64,000 nt of DNA from Chitinophaga oryziterrae (GCF_009758125.1 NZ_WRXO01000010.1:62001-126000), one strand, 5' to 3'; shown: positions 1 through 9,472, counted from the first letter of the stretch. Notes: a model not told the origin generated them from the sequence alone. Translations and numbers: made by a program.

Positions 1-67
1 GTTGTAACTGCGAAATTTCAGCTTTGTAATCGTTAACCTGCTGTTCGTAAATAGTGATAGGGGTCAT
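1..67 (-). CDS. N-terminal fragment of an unidentified coiled-coil-type protein, cut by the window edge
   Basis: A minus-strand reading frame starts at an ATG (65-67) and runs off the left edge after 22 codons. It begins MTPITIYEQQVNDYKAEI and is rich in Gln, Glu and Lys, as in a helical or coiled-coil start. N-termini of this style occur in the MutS-related ATPases of Bacteroidota, but 22 residues are too few to identify the family. The start lies 20 bases past the terminator of the upstream GH125 gene, so it is probably a separate transcription unit. Confidence 0.5.
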   Translation of the reverse strand, partial: MTPITIYEQQVNDYKAEISQLQ

Positions 68-86
68 GGGTTATTTTATTGAAAAA

Positions 87-114
87 GGGAGATCAGTTAC
101 GTCACTGATCTCCC
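87..114 (-). terminator. Rho-independent terminator of the GH125 gene
   Basis: An 11-bp perfect stem (87-97 with 104-114, GGGAGATCAGT and its complement) closes a 6-nt loop. Read on the minus strand it is followed by TTTTTC, giving a U-tract just after the stop codon of the GH125 gene. Confidence 0.85.
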
Positions 115-122
115 AGCTATAT

Positions 123-1553
123 TTAAGCATATTGTCTCTTCAGCAGTTCAGGGTACTCCAGACTCACCTTCATAATCAACTCTCCGAATAAAGTATTTAC
201 CCACGCAAACCATGGACGGGTAAATTTAGCAGGATCATTCTTGTGGAACGATTCATGCACAAATCCGGTATCACCATCCGTATTACGTATCGTACGCAAA
301 CACTCTGCTATTTCTTCTTTATCACTGCTCGTCAGCGCTTTCATAATAATACTCATTGGCCAGATGTAATCCGGACCGGTATGCGGACTACCTACTCCAT
401 CTCCGTATTTACCTTTGTAAAACCAGCAATGGAAGCTGCTCCATACAAAATGACGGGAGGCCTGATACAAAGGATCATCTGCGGTCGTATATCCGAGGTA
501 TGGAATAGACAACAAACTGGGTACATTGGTATCATCCAGGAATAAACGGTTACCATAACCGTCCACTTCAAAACCAAACATATTACCCAACTGCGGATGC
601 GGAACGATCGCATACGCTTTGATAGCCCTGTCTACTTCATCTGCCAGCTCCATACACTCCTTTGTAAATGCAGCATCCTTAAATACCACCTCACTCATCT
701 CCGCCAGCTGACGCAGTGACACTACGGCAAACATATTGGAAGGGATCAGGAACGGGAAAACGGTGGCATCATCCGAAGGACGGAAAATGGATACGATCAG
801 TCCTACCGGCTGCATAGGTGCTCCCCAGCCTTTATTAGGTGCAGTATCCGACTGGATAGGCGTATTACGCTGGAACTTGTAAGGCCCGCGGTTTTCTTTA
901 CGCTGCTGCTCCTTAAATGTTTTAACGATCAGCTTTGCGGCCTTCTTATAAGTATCATTCAGTACACTGGTATCACCACTCTCTTTCCAGTAATGATAAG
1001 CCAGGCGCACTGTATAACAAAGAGAATCTATCTCCCATTTACGCTCATGCAGTTCAGGCTTCATTTCTGTAAGGTCAGTATCCCACTCACTGCCTGTTGG
1101 CCCTTCATTAAAGGCATTGGCATAAGGGTCTATCAGTATACATTTTGTCTGCCTGTTTACCACACCGGCAATCAGCTGTTTCAGCTTTTCATCTTCTTTT
1201 ATCAATGGTAGATAAGGCCATACCTGCGCACTCGAATCTCTCAGCCACATCGCATTGATATCACCTGTAATTACAAATGTATCCGGACGGCCATTCTCCA
1301 TCTTGAAACTTACCGTAGTATCCAGCGTATTCGGAAAGCAGTTTTCAAACATCCAGCCCAGTTTTGGATCGGAGATCTCTTTCTTAATATTGCTGATCGC
1401 CTTCTCTACACCCGCGCTGGTAAACTTACGCTGTGCAGGCAACGGACGCTTTGATACATATACTCCCTGACTGAATACAGCCTTGGGAAAACCCAATGCA
1501 ACAGCGCCTGCCAGCAGACCGCCATTCCTGATAAAATCTCTTCTAGCCACCAT
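123..1553 (-). CDS. Glycoside hydrolase family 125 protein (exo-alpha-1,6-mannosidase type), Tat-exported
   Basis: This 476-residue protein matches the GH125 (former DUF1237) family, metal-independent exo-alpha-1,6-mannosidases of the (alpha/alpha)6-barrel fold. Family landmarks are visible: a WLRDSSAQVWPYL segment near residue 105, an EWEIDSLCY-like segment, and DDTNVPSLLSIPYLGY in the second half. The start chosen (MVARRDFIRNGG) gives a twin-arginine signal followed by a hydrophobic run and a VFSQG cleavage region, so export by Tat is likely. The longer open frame upstream has atypical composition. The gene diverges from icmF across about 140 bp and ends in its own terminator. The substrate is probably mannan or N-glycan-derived mannose, by family inference only. 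Confidence 0.9.
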   Translation of the reverse strand: MVARRDFIRNGGLLAGAVALGFPKAVFSQGVYVSKRPLPAQRKFTSAGVEKAISNIKKEISDPKLGWMFENCFPNTLDTTVSFKMENGRPDTFVITGDINAMWLRDSSAQVWPYLPLIKEDEKLKQLIAGVVNRQTKCILIDPYANAFNEGPTGSEWDTDLTEMKPELHERKWEIDSLCYTVRLAYHYWKESGDTSVLNDTYKKAAKLIVKTFKEQQRKENRGPYKFQRNTPIQSDTAPNKGWGAPMQPVGLIVSIFRPSDDATVFPFLIPSNMFAVVSLRQLAEMSEVVFKDAAFTKECMELADEVDRAIKAYAIVPHPQLGNMFGFEVDGYGNRLFLDDTNVPSLLSIPYLGYTTADDPLYQASRHFVWSSFHCWFYKGKYGDGVGSPHTGPDYIWPMSIIMKALTSSDKEEIAECLRTIRNTDGDTGFVHESFHKNDPAKFTRPWFAWVNTLFGELIMKVSLEYPELLKRQYA

Positions 1554-1693
1554 TTCTGTAAAATGTTTTCTATAAACGTGAACAATAAGGGTGTAAAATA
1601 AAAAAATGTACGAATATTCCACTGTCACTTTTAGTAAATTACAACTTCTGCAGCTCCACGTTGCCGCACAACACGTCAAACACCAAAAACAAT

Positions 1694-4600
1694 ATGACTG
1701 ATACACCAGTTCACAAGATCCGTATAGTAACAGCAGCTGCTCTTTTCGATGGCCACGACGCCGCCATTAACATTATGCGTCGCATCATGCAGTCCAAAGG
1801 TGCCGAAGTAATCCACCTGGGCCATAACCGCTCCGCAGCAGAAATCGTAGAATGTGCCATCCAGGAAGATGCCCAGGGCATCGCCGTTACTTCCTACCAG
1901 GGAGGACATGTGGAGTTCTTTAAATACATGTACGACCTTTTACAGGAAAATAACTGCGGACATATCAGGATCTTCGGCGGTGGGGGCGGCACCATCCTAC
2001 CCTCAGAAATCCAGGAATTACACCAGTACGGTATCACCCGCCTCTATTCTCCGGATGATGGCAGGACCATGGGATTGGACGGCATGATAGAAGATGTCAT
2101 CAACCGCTGCGACTTCGCCACTGTCAAAACACTCAACAAACAACCCGAAGCGCTCACCCAGCACGATTATAAACATATTGCGCAAACTATTACCATCGCT
2201 GAAAACGATCAGCTCCCCGATATACAATCCGACAAAGGCATTGTACTAGGCATCACCGGTACCGGCGGGGCAGGTAAAAGCAGCGTTACGGACGAAATAG
2301 TAAGACGCTTCTTACACCACTTCAGCGATAAAACAATTGCTGTGATCTCTGTAGACCCCTCCAAGAAAAAAACCGGCGGGGCACTACTTGGCGACCGCAT
2401 CCGCATGAATGCCATCCATCATCCCCGTGCTTATATGCGCTCCTTAGCTACCCGCGAAAGCGATAAAGCCATCAGCGCACATATCCGGGAAATCACAGAT
2501 ATCTGCCGCATCGCCGGTTTCGACCTCATCATCCTGGAAACTTCGGGTATCGGGCAAAGCGACACCGCCATCACCGACTACTGCGATATATCCCTCTATG
2601 TAATGACACCGGAATACGGGGCTGCTTCCCAGCTGGAAAAGATTAACATGCTGGACTATGCAGACATAATTGCCATCAATAAATTTGATAAAGCAGGCGC
2701 CCTCGATGCCCTCCACGATGTACGCAAACAATACAAACGTAACCACGGACTATGGAGCGCTAAAGATGAAGAACTGCCGGTATTAGGCACCATCGCTTCC
2801 CAATTCAATGATCATGGCATCAACCAGCTGTTTGAAAAACTGCTGGCCATCATAAAAGAAAAGAAGGGCATCTCTTTCGGTCATGTTAAACATGAAAACA
2901 GTCGGGATACTGTCACCAAATCGATGATCATCCCGCCTTCCCGTACCCGCTACCTGGCAGAAATCACAGCTGCCATTAATGAGTATGCACAATGGGTGGA
3001 TGAACAGGCCGCTATCGCCACTAAACTCTACCAGCTAAACGGCGCAAAAGGCCTCGTACCAGATCATGAAAGCCTGGACAATGCCATCAACGCATTAAGC
3101 AAACAACTCGATCCTGAATGTGATAAACTGGTCAAAAACTGGCCGGCTATAAAAGAAAAATATACAGCGGCATACTACGAATTCCAGGTAAGGAATAAGA
3201 TCATCAAACTTCCTCTTTACACAGAAAGCCTGTCCCAGTCACGCATACCTAAAATAAGCCTGCCTCAGTATAAAGACTGGGGTGACCTGCTCCGCTGGCA
3301 GCTTACGGAAAACCTCCCGGGAGAATTCCCTTACGCAGCGGGTGTATTCCCCCTTAAAAGAGAAGGCGAAGACCCTACCCGTATGTTTGCCGGAGAAGGC
3401 GGTCCTGAAAGGACCAACAAACGCTTTCACTATGTATCCATAGATCAGCCGGCCATCCGGCTCAGTACGGCTTTCGACAGCGTAACGCTCTACGGCGAAG
3501 ACCCTGCTCCCCGCCCGGATATCTATGGCAAAGTGGGTAACTCCGGCGTAAGCATCGCCACAGTAGACGACGCCAAGAAACTGTACAGCGGCTTCGACCT
3601 CTGCGATCCGAAAACATCGGTATCCATGACCATCAACGGTCCTGCTCCTATTCTCCTCGCATTTTTCATGAACGCGGCCATAGACCAGCAATGTGAAAAA
3701 TACATCGCTCAGCATGGATTGACAGATCAGGTAAATGCTATTATCAAAGAGAAGTTCAAAGAACTGCCAAAATATAATGGAGAACTGCCTAAAGGCAACA
3801 ACGGACTGGGATTACAGTTGTTAGGGATTTCAGGAGATGAAGTACTGGACAAAGAGATTTATGAAAAGATAAAAGCGCAGGCCCTCAGCTCCGCCAGGGG
3901 TACCGTGCAGGCAGATATATTAAAAGAGGACCAGGCACAAAACACCTGCATCTTCTCTACTGAATTTGCCCTCAAACTTATGGGCGATGTACAGGAATAC
4001 TTCATCACCCAGAAAGTCCGCAACTTCTACTCTGTAAGTATCTCCGGTTACCACATTGCGGAAGCAGGTGCCAATCCCATTACACAACTGGCCTTCACAC
4101 TCGCCAACGGGTTTACCTACGTAGAGTACTACCTGAGCAGGGGAATGAATATCGACGACTTTGCACCCAACCTTTCTTTCTTCTTCAGCAACGGTATGGA
4201 CCCGGAATATGCAGTGATTGGCCGCGTGGCCAGGCGCATCTGGGCCAAGGCGATCAAGTATAAATACAAGGGGAACGATCGCTCCCAGAAGCTGAAATAT
4301 CATATTCAAACATCCGGCAGAAGCCTGCACGCGCAGGAAATCGACTTCAACGATATCCGCACTACTTTACAGGCGCTCTATGCCATTTATGATAACTGCA
4401 ACTCCCTTCATACGAACGCATACGATGAAGCCATCACCACACCCACAGAAGAAAGTGTGCGCAGGGCCATGGCCATACAGCTCATCATCAACCGCGAACT
4501 GGGTACCGCAAAAAATGAAAACCCCATCCAGGGGGCTTTCTTTATCGAGGACCTTACAGACCTGGTAGAAGAGGCCGTACTGGCAGAATTCAACCGGCTT

Positions 4601-4996
4601 ACAGAACGAGGAGGGGTACTGGGAGCGATGGAAAGAATGTACCAGCGTAATAAGATCCAGGAAGAAAGCCTCCATTACGAATCCCTGAAACATAACGGTG
4701 AATATCCTATTGTAGGAGTAAACACCTTCCTGAATAAAAACGGCTCTCCTACCATCATTCCTTCAGAAGTGATCCGTTCTACCACAGCCGAAAAAGAATT
4801 TCAGATCAATACCCTGGCGGCCTTCCACCAGCGCCATCACCATAAAAGCGCTGCCGCATTAAAGAAATTGCAGGGAGTTGCTGTTAAAAATGGCAACCTC
4901 TTTGATGCATTAATGGAAACAGTAAAGCATTGTTCCCTGGGCCAGATTACCCACGCATTATATGAAGTAGGTGGCCAGTACAGAAGAAACATGTAG
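1694..4996 (+). CDS. icmF: Fused acyl-CoA mutase IcmF (isobutyryl-CoA mutase type) with built-in G-protein chaperone
   Basis: About 1100 residues in the IcmF order: an N-terminal cobalamin-binding domain (DGHDAAINIMRR near residue 20, the base-off B12 His), a MeaB-like GTPase chaperone (Walker A GITGTGGAGKSS near residue 187), and a C-terminal radical mutase barrel (SGYHIAEAGANPI near residue 783). The family isomerises isobutyryl-CoA and n-butyryl-CoA, and some members act on isovaleryl-CoA. The fused GTPase loads and protects adenosylcobalamin. The ATG at 1694 is preferred over an in-frame TTG at 1661, because the motif-bearing sequence begins just after it. Substrate choice depends on active-site residues that I did not align. 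The gene appears monocistronic and is followed by a hairpin. Confidence 0.93.
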   Translation: MTDTPVHKIRIVTAAALFDGHDAAINIMRRIMQSKGAEVIHLGHNRSAAEIVECAIQEDAQGIAVTSYQGGHVEFFKYMYDLLQENNCGHIRIFGGGGGTILPSEIQELHQYGITRLYSPDDGRTMGLDGMIEDVINRCDFATVKTLNKQPEALTQHDYKHIAQTITIAENDQLPDIQSDKGIVLGITGTGGAGKSSVTDEIVRRFLHHFSDKTIAVISVDPSKKKTGGALLGDRIRMNAIHHPRAYMRSLATRESDKAISAHIREITDICRIAGFDLIILETSGIGQSDTAITDYCDISLYVMTPEYGAASQLEKINMLDYADIIAINKFDKAGALDALHDVRKQYKRNHGLWSAKDEELPVLGTIASQFNDHGINQLFEKLLAIIKEKKGISFGHVKHENSRDTVTKSMIIPPSRTRYLAEITAAINEYAQWVDEQAAIATKLYQLNGAKGLVPDHESLDNAINALSKQLDPECDKLVKNWPAIKEKYTAAYYEFQVRNKIIKLPLYTESLSQSRIPKISLPQYKDWGDLLRWQLTENLPGEFPYAAGVFPLKREGEDPTRMFAGEGGPERTNKRFHYVSIDQPAIRLSTAFDSVTLYGEDPAPRPDIYGKVGNSGVSIATVDDAKKLYSGFDLCDPKTSVSMTINGPAPILLAFFMNAAIDQQCEKYIAQHGLTDQVNAIIKEKFKELPKYNGELPKGNNGLGLQLLGISGDEVLDKEIYEKIKAQALSSARGTVQADILKEDQAQNTCIFSTEFALKLMGDVQEYFITQKVRNFYSVSISGYHIAEAGANPITQLAFTLANGFTYVEYYLSRGMNIDDFAPNLSFFFSNGMDPEYAVIGRVARRIWAKAIKYKYKGNDRSQKLKYHIQTSGRSLHAQEIDFNDIRTTLQALYAIYDNCNSLHTNAYDEAITTPTEESVRRAMAIQLIINRELGTAKNENPIQGAFFIEDLTDLVEEAVLAEFNRLTERGGVLGAMERMYQRNKIQEESLHYESLKHNGEYPIVGVNTFLNKNGSPTIIPSEVIRSTTAEKEFQINTLAAFHQRHHHKSAAALKKLQGVAVKNGNLFDALMETVKHCSLGQITHALYEVGGQYRRNM

Positions 4997-5004
4997 ATAA
5001 AAAA

Positions 5005-5035
5005 TTCCCCTGCATAAATACTTTATGCAGGGGAA
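5005..5035. terminator. Strong hairpin after icmF
   Basis: A 14-bp perfect stem (5005-5018 with 5022-5035) has a 3-nt loop, 9 nt after the icmF stop codon. The plus-strand side lacks a U-run (it continues AAAAGG). On the minus strand the stem is followed by six T residues. It may act in both directions or stabilise the icmF 3' end. Confidence 0.65.
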
Positions 5036-5076
5036 AAGGTACGAGACCAGCATTACACTTAGCCGGATTTCATTGA

Positions 5077-5275
5077 CGTGGAATTATAAAATAACTTACG
5101 TGGAATTTAATTAACGTGGAATCGATAACGTGGAATCATATAAAAGCAAAGACTTAACATGGAATCTATAAAGACATATGGAATCTATAAAAGCAAATAC
5201 GGAATTTATAACGGCAAAGTGGAATCTATAAAGACATATGGAACTTATAAAGGCAAATAGAATTTATAAAGACAA
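5077..5275. repeat. Degenerate tandem repeat array, about ten units of roughly 20 bp (TGGAATYTATAAA core)
   Basis: About ten imperfect units share a TGGAATCTATAAA-like core followed by AGACATA, AAGCAAATA or similar. Spacing is about 14-20 bp in the second half and looser in the first half. A 24-bp segment is exactly duplicated 60 bp apart (5160-5183 and 5220-5243), so the array probably grew by duplicating a three-unit block. Every unit contains TAA stops on the plus strand, so it is not coding. There are no uniform spacers, so it is not a CRISPR array. It lies between the icmF hairpin and ligA. Confidence 0.75.
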
Positions 5276-5582
5276 AAAAAATATTTTGGTTACTACACTA
5301 TCTTGTTCTTCGTATTCTTAGTTTTCAAGGAATAACCGCTCTACAGTCTTTGGCATTTGCGTCCTTGTAACTCCGATTTAAATTTTGGCTTTCAGTTACT
5401 TTCGTTTCGTTACACAATCTTAATTAATATTTTGTTAATAAAAAACTTTTCAAACATCTTTTTTCTAAAATAAATACGATTAAAATTTGATATTGCCACT
5501 TTTATAATGATTATCAATACTTTAACATAAGCCACAATAAACCTCAAACAATTTGTATTTTACGCTCAGTTAGCACTTTTAT
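5276..5582. other. AT-rich intergenic stretch upstream of ligA
   Basis: About 300 bases with no credible open frame. The last 150 bases are very AT-rich and presumably carry the ligA promoter, but no clear TTTG/TAnnTTTG pair could be assigned. Nothing else was recognised. Confidence 0.5.
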
Positions 5583-7688
5583 ATGTATACGAAAGAAATA
5601 GAAATTAATTTATCACAATTAGCAAAGGAACTGTTAGGGCAATTGCAGCAAAAAGAAAGCAAAATTGCCATAGAGAAAACAATGGACGACCTGAGTCGTG
5701 TAATTATTTATAACGACTGGCGCTATTACGTGCAGAGCGAGCCTGTGCTTAGTGATTACGAATATGACCAGCTATATGCCTGGCTTAAAAAACTGGAAGC
5801 TGAACATCCGGACCTGGTAAACCCCGATTCTCCCACCCAGCGCGTGGCGCATGGCCTTACCAAAGCATTCCCCACCGTACAGCACCTGGTGCCTATGCTC
5901 AGCCTGGAGAACTCTTATAATGCGGACGACCTGAACGACTGGGACCGTAAAGCCCGTGAAATCAGTGGTCTTGCAGATATTGAATACTGTATAGAACCCA
6001 AGTTCGACGGTGCCAGTATCTCTCTTATATATGAGAACGACCGCCTGGTAAGGGGCGCTACCCGTGGTGATGGCGTATCCGGAGACGATATCACCACCAA
6101 TATCAAACAGATCCGCTCCATCCCCCTTACGGCCAAATTCTCTGCCCACGGTATTCATTCCATAGAAATCCGCGGCGAAGTATTAATTAATAAAAGCACT
6201 TTCAAGGCTTTCAATGAGCAACGCGCTACTGAAAACCTGCCACCCATGGCCAATCCGCGTAATGCGGCTTCCGGTTCCCTCCGCATGGTAGATCCCCGGG
6301 AAGTAGCCAAACGTGGTTTAGAAGCCTTCCTGTACCACATGAGCTATCATACTATGGAACAGGATGAAACCGAACCGAAAGAAATACAAACACATAGTAA
6401 TACCCTCGATCTCCTCTCAAAGCTCGGGTTCCGTACCCCTTCCAAAGAAAAAAGAGTGGTAAAGGGTATCCAGGCTGTAATAGACTATGTACTGGAATTT
6501 GAACAGAAAAGAGATGCCCTCCCTTACGAAATAGACGGGATGGTGATAAAAGTGAATGATTATGCCCTGCAGGACCAGCTGGGCATGACGACCCACCATC
6601 CGCGCTGGGCCATGGCCTACAAATTCAAAGCAAGGCAGGCTACCAGTAAACTGCGTAATGTGGAGTTCCAGGTAGGCCGCACCGGTTCTGTTACGCCCGT
6701 AGCAAAAATTGATCCTGTGCCTATCGGCGGGGTTACGGTTGCTTCCATTTCACTTTTTAATGAAGATGTAATAAAGGAAAAGGATTTGAAAATAGGTGAT
6801 ACTGTACTGGTTGAACGCGCCGGTGATGTAATTCCTTACATTGTAAAATCCGTGGCAGACCTGCGGGATGGCACAGAAGAGGACATTAAATTCCCTACGG
6901 AATGCCCTGTTTGTCACCATCCTCTCTTTAAACCGGAAGGTGAAAGCGTATGGCGCTGTATTAATATTAACTGCGAAGCGCAGGTAGTGGAACGCATGAT
7001 CCACTTCGTAAGTAAAGATGCAATGGACATCCGCAGCCTGGGTGAAAGTAACATCCGTAAGTTCTACGATCTTAAACTGATCAGACACATCCCGGATATC
7101 TACACCATGGACTTTTCAAAAATAGAGCAGCTGGGAGGTTTCGGGCAAAAATCCCTGACCAACCTGCAAACCGCCATTGAACAGTCTAAAACCCAGCCCC
7201 TGCACCGCCTCATCTTTGGCTTGGGCATACGCTACGTAGGGGAAACAACTGCCAAAACACTGGCCAATGCGGCTCACCACCTGCTCGATTTCCGGGAATG
7301 GACAGAAGAGCAGCTCCTGGAACTGGAAGATATTGGTCCCAAGGTAGCTGGCAGTATCCGTCAGTTCTTCAGCAATGAGGACAACATTAAAATGCTGCAA
7401 CAACTGGAAGAATTAGGCGTGAACTTAAAAAGTACCAAATCAGATCATCATACCGGCGGCAACCTGGAAGGCCAGACTTTCCTCTTTACCGGTACCCTCA
7501 ACAAACTGAAACGCAGTGATGCGGAAGAAATGGTAGAAAAGCAGGGCGGAAAAATATTGAGTGGGGTAAGCAGCAAACTCAATTACCTGGTGGTAGGAGA
7601 TGATGCCGGCAGTAAACTGGAAAAAGCAAAGAAGATCAATACGGTCAGGATTTTAAGTGAAGACGACTTCATTAACCTGATCCAATAA
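5583..7688 (+). CDS. ligA: NAD-dependent DNA ligase LigA
   Basis: This 701-residue protein has the full bacterial LigA layout: N-terminal Ia domain, adenylation domain with the KFDG motif whose nucleophile is Lys140, OB fold, a four-Cys zinc finger starting near Cys441 (CPVC...CININC), helix-hairpin-helix repeats, and a C-terminal BRCT domain (about 620-701). It seals nicks in replication and repair using NAD+. Length is normal for the family. An N-terminal extension of about 25 residues precedes the usual start region, and an in-frame ATG follows near residue 34, so the true start could be slightly downstream. tadA follows after 5 bases and is probably co-transcribed. Confidence 0.97.
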   Translation: MYTKEIEINLSQLAKELLGQLQQKESKIAIEKTMDDLSRVIIYNDWRYYVQSEPVLSDYEYDQLYAWLKKLEAEHPDLVNPDSPTQRVAHGLTKAFPTVQHLVPMLSLENSYNADDLNDWDRKAREISGLADIEYCIEPKFDGASISLIYENDRLVRGATRGDGVSGDDITTNIKQIRSIPLTAKFSAHGIHSIEIRGEVLINKSTFKAFNEQRATENLPPMANPRNAASGSLRMVDPREVAKRGLEAFLYHMSYHTMEQDETEPKEIQTHSNTLDLLSKLGFRTPSKEKRVVKGIQAVIDYVLEFEQKRDALPYEIDGMVIKVNDYALQDQLGMTTHHPRWAMAYKFKARQATSKLRNVEFQVGRTGSVTPVAKIDPVPIGGVTVASISLFNEDVIKEKDLKIGDTVLVERAGDVIPYIVKSVADLRDGTEEDIKFPTECPVCHHPLFKPEGESVWRCININCEAQVVERMIHFVSKDAMDIRSLGESNIRKFYDLKLIRHIPDIYTMDFSKIEQLGGFGQKSLTNLQTAIEQSKTQPLHRLIFGLGIRYVGETTAKTLANAAHHLLDFREWTEEQLLELEDIGPKVAGSIRQFFSNEDNIKMLQQLEELGVNLKSTKSDHHTGGNLEGQTFLFTGTLNKLKRSDAEEMVEKQGGKILSGVSSKLNYLVVGDDAGSKLEKAKKINTVRILSEDDFINLIQ

Positions 7689-7693
7689 ATACT

Positions 7694-8134
7694 ATGGACG
7701 ATAAATACTATATGCAGCAGGCCCTTCGTGAGGCCCGGAATGCTTTCGACGATGGCGAGGTACCTGTTGGTGCGATAGTGGTGCTAAATGATAAAATAAT
7801 AGGCCGTGGCAGCAATCAGGTAGAGAAGCTGAATGATTGTACAGCCCATGCAGAAATGCTGGCTTTAACGGCCGCTTTTAACTACCTGGGAAGTAAATAC
7901 CTGATGGAAGCCACCCTCTATGTAACACTGGAACCCTGCCTTATGTGTGCAGGCGCTCTCTACTGGAGTAAAATCGGCCGTATTGTCTACGCTGCACGCG
8001 ACGATAAACATAGCTACAGGAAGTCTACCGGGGAAACAAACCCCTTCCATCCCAAAACCAAACTGGAACAGGGCCCCGGCGAAGCGGAAAGCCTTCAGCT
8101 GGTAAAAACCTTCTTCGAACAAAGAAGACCATAA
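7694..8134 (+). CDS. tadA: tRNA adenosine(34) deaminase TadA
   Basis: A 146-residue CDA-fold deaminase that converts the wobble A34 of tRNA-Arg(ACG) to inosine. The zinc site is complete: His52-Ala-Glu54 (HAE, with Glu as proton shuttle) and Cys82-x-x-Cys85 in EPCLMCAGA. The YAARDDK segment after the second helix is typical of TadA rather than cytosine deaminases, though the nucleoside deaminase superfamily is broad. It starts 5 bases after ligA and is followed by a strong terminator at 8263-8299. Confidence 0.88.
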   Translation: MDDKYYMQQALREARNAFDDGEVPVGAIVVLNDKIIGRGSNQVEKLNDCTAHAEMLALTAAFNYLGSKYLMEATLYVTLEPCLMCAGALYWSKIGRIVYAARDDKHSYRKSTGETNPFHPKTKLEQGPGEAESLQLVKTFFEQRRP

Positions 8135-8262
8135 CAGACCACCACCTGTAAGGAAATGACCCAAAGACCTGTAAAACACAATAGGCTCCTCCGGAGCCCC
8201 GTGTTTGTAGTAAACAGAATTAAACAAAAAAGACTCCGTAGGAGAAGCTTTTGATTTGATGC

Positions 8263-8299
8263 AAAAAGGGTTTGAGGATAGTCTCCTCAAACCCTTTTT
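8263..8299. terminator. Bidirectional terminator after tadA
   Basis: A 16-bp perfect stem (8263-8278 with 8284-8299) begins with A5 and ends with T5 around a GGGTTTGAGGA core. It can terminate ligA-tadA from the left and transcripts arriving from the right. Confidence 0.9.
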
Positions 8300-8323
8300 A
8301 ATAATCTTCCAGGCCTTTTAACC

Positions 8324-8380
8324 GGGGCTCCTTCATGTCTCCTTCATACCTGAAGCATGGATGAAGCATGGAGCCTCCAT
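8324..8380. repeat. 11-nt periodic fold-back repeat element (copy A, imperfect)
   Basis: The sequence divides into five consecutive 11-mers: GGGGCTCCTTC, ATGTCTCCTTC, ATACCTGAAGC, ATGGATGAAGC, ATGGAGCCTCC. The first two are near-copies of each other. The third and fourth share TGAAGC and run inverted to the first two, so the element can fold back (GGCTCC at 8326 with GGAGCC at 8370). It lies between the convergent ends of tadA and the SPFH gene. The architecture is shared with elements at 29340-29427 and 41078-41168. Confidence 0.7.
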
Positions 8381-8401
8381 ATTAACCGCGCACTTTTATA
8401 A

Positions 8402-9331
8402 TTATTTCTTGTTGTCCATCAGTTTATTCATACCCATCATCTGGTGCATGGTATGATCCATTCCCTCTGAAGAACCATCCAGGAATATCACGTTCCCTTT
8501 GGAATTCTCTGCAAAGTGCTTGATTGCCTCTGTCCACATAGAGAACAGGATCACTGAGGTATCCAGGTTGGCCTGCTGCATTTCTTTAGCTGCCATAGAC
8601 ATACCCTTGGCCACCTCCTCACGGAACAGTGCCACACCCATACCACGCAGCTGCGCAGCCTGACGCTCTGCTTCTGCCGCAATCTTGATAGCATTACCGT
8701 CAGCTTCCGCTGCTTTCGTCTTGGTGATCAGCAATGCCTGACCCTCATTCTCGGCGGCAGCCTTCAGGTTGTTAGACGCCACTACCTGTGCCATCGACTT
8801 CATGATCACCTCATCAAATGTGATATCATTCATCTGAAGGTCCAGTAAGTGGAAACCCCAGTCTTCCAGGGTTTTGTCAATCTGCTCTTTTACGTGTTCA
8901 GTAATGTCTTTACGCAAACCCAGCACTTCTGCCTGACGTTTGGTAGCCACAAAACCACGGATAGAGCCCTCAATGGTACGTACCAGTGCCTGCATGAAAC
9001 TGCGTTCGTCCATGAACTTAAAAGCCACGTTCTTAATGGTTTCTTCATCCTGGTTCCACACAGCATACAATAACATGGCCTTGAAATACACATTGGCCTG
9101 ATCCACCGTAATAGCCTGGAACTCAAGCTCTACAGAACGGTTTTGGATAGAAATACGTTTGAAGATCTTTTCGATCAGCGGAATCTTGAAATTAAGACCG
9201 GGGAACAATACTCGGTTATATTTCCCGAAAACGGTAGTAACTCCAATGGTACCCTGCTGTATCGTCACAAAGCTGGATAATACCACCAGCGCTGCGAAAA
9301 CAATTAGCACATAAAGTAATGCCGTACCCAT
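8402..9331 (-). CDS. SPFH/band-7 domain membrane protein (stomatin/prohibitin-like)
   Basis: 309 residues. One N-terminal membrane segment (LLYVLIVFAALVVLSS) is followed by the SPFH domain (TTVFGKYNRVLFPGLNFKIP) and an Ala/Glu-rich helical stretch (AEADGNAIKIAAEAERQAA) that usually mediates oligomerisation. It belongs with the slipin and flotillin-like proteins that scaffold membrane microdomains and often partner with proteases. No NfeD partner is adjacent. The start at 9331 (MGTALLYV) places the membrane segment at the N-terminus; the longer frame adds implausible sequence. A small minus-strand gene lies 141 bases upstream and may share its transcript. Confidence 0.88.
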   Translation of the reverse strand: MGTALLYVLIVFAALVVLSSFVTIQQGTIGVTTVFGKYNRVLFPGLNFKIPLIEKIFKRISIQNRSVELEFQAITVDQANVYFKAMLLYAVWNQDEETIKNVAFKFMDERSFMQALVRTIEGSIRGFVATKRQAEVLGLRKDITEHVKEQIDKTLEDWGFHLLDLQMNDITFDEVIMKSMAQVVASNNLKAAAENEGQALLITKTKAAEADGNAIKIAAEAERQAAQLRGMGVALFREEVAKGMSMAAKEMQQANLDTSVILFSMWTEAIKHFAENSKGNVIFLDGSSEGMDHTMHQMMGMNKLMDNKK

Positions 9332-9472
9332 AAGGAAGGATTTTATGAGTAAATATATAGTAAAGTGTGGTAATATGGAAATTACGTAAGGTGAGCGGGT
9401 TAATGGGATAGGAAGACAAACAATGGAAGAAAGCTGAGCTAAAAACACAACGAATGAAAAAAAATAGCTTAG

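Noticed and set aside
1554..1706. N-terminal extension of the GH125 protein
   Set aside because: Cys- and Trp-rich sequence with no family match; it would hide the twin-arginine signal that begins at 1553.
3239..3715. 158-codon minus-strand frame inside icmF
   Set aside because: Shadow of a clearly coding plus-strand gene; no recognisable protein features.
5077..5275. CRISPR array
   Set aside because: Units are imperfect, about 14-20 bp apart and without uniform unique spacers, and no cas genes are present.
9332..9448. N-terminal extension of the SPFH protein
   Set aside because: It would bury the membrane anchor, and its sequence is not family-like.
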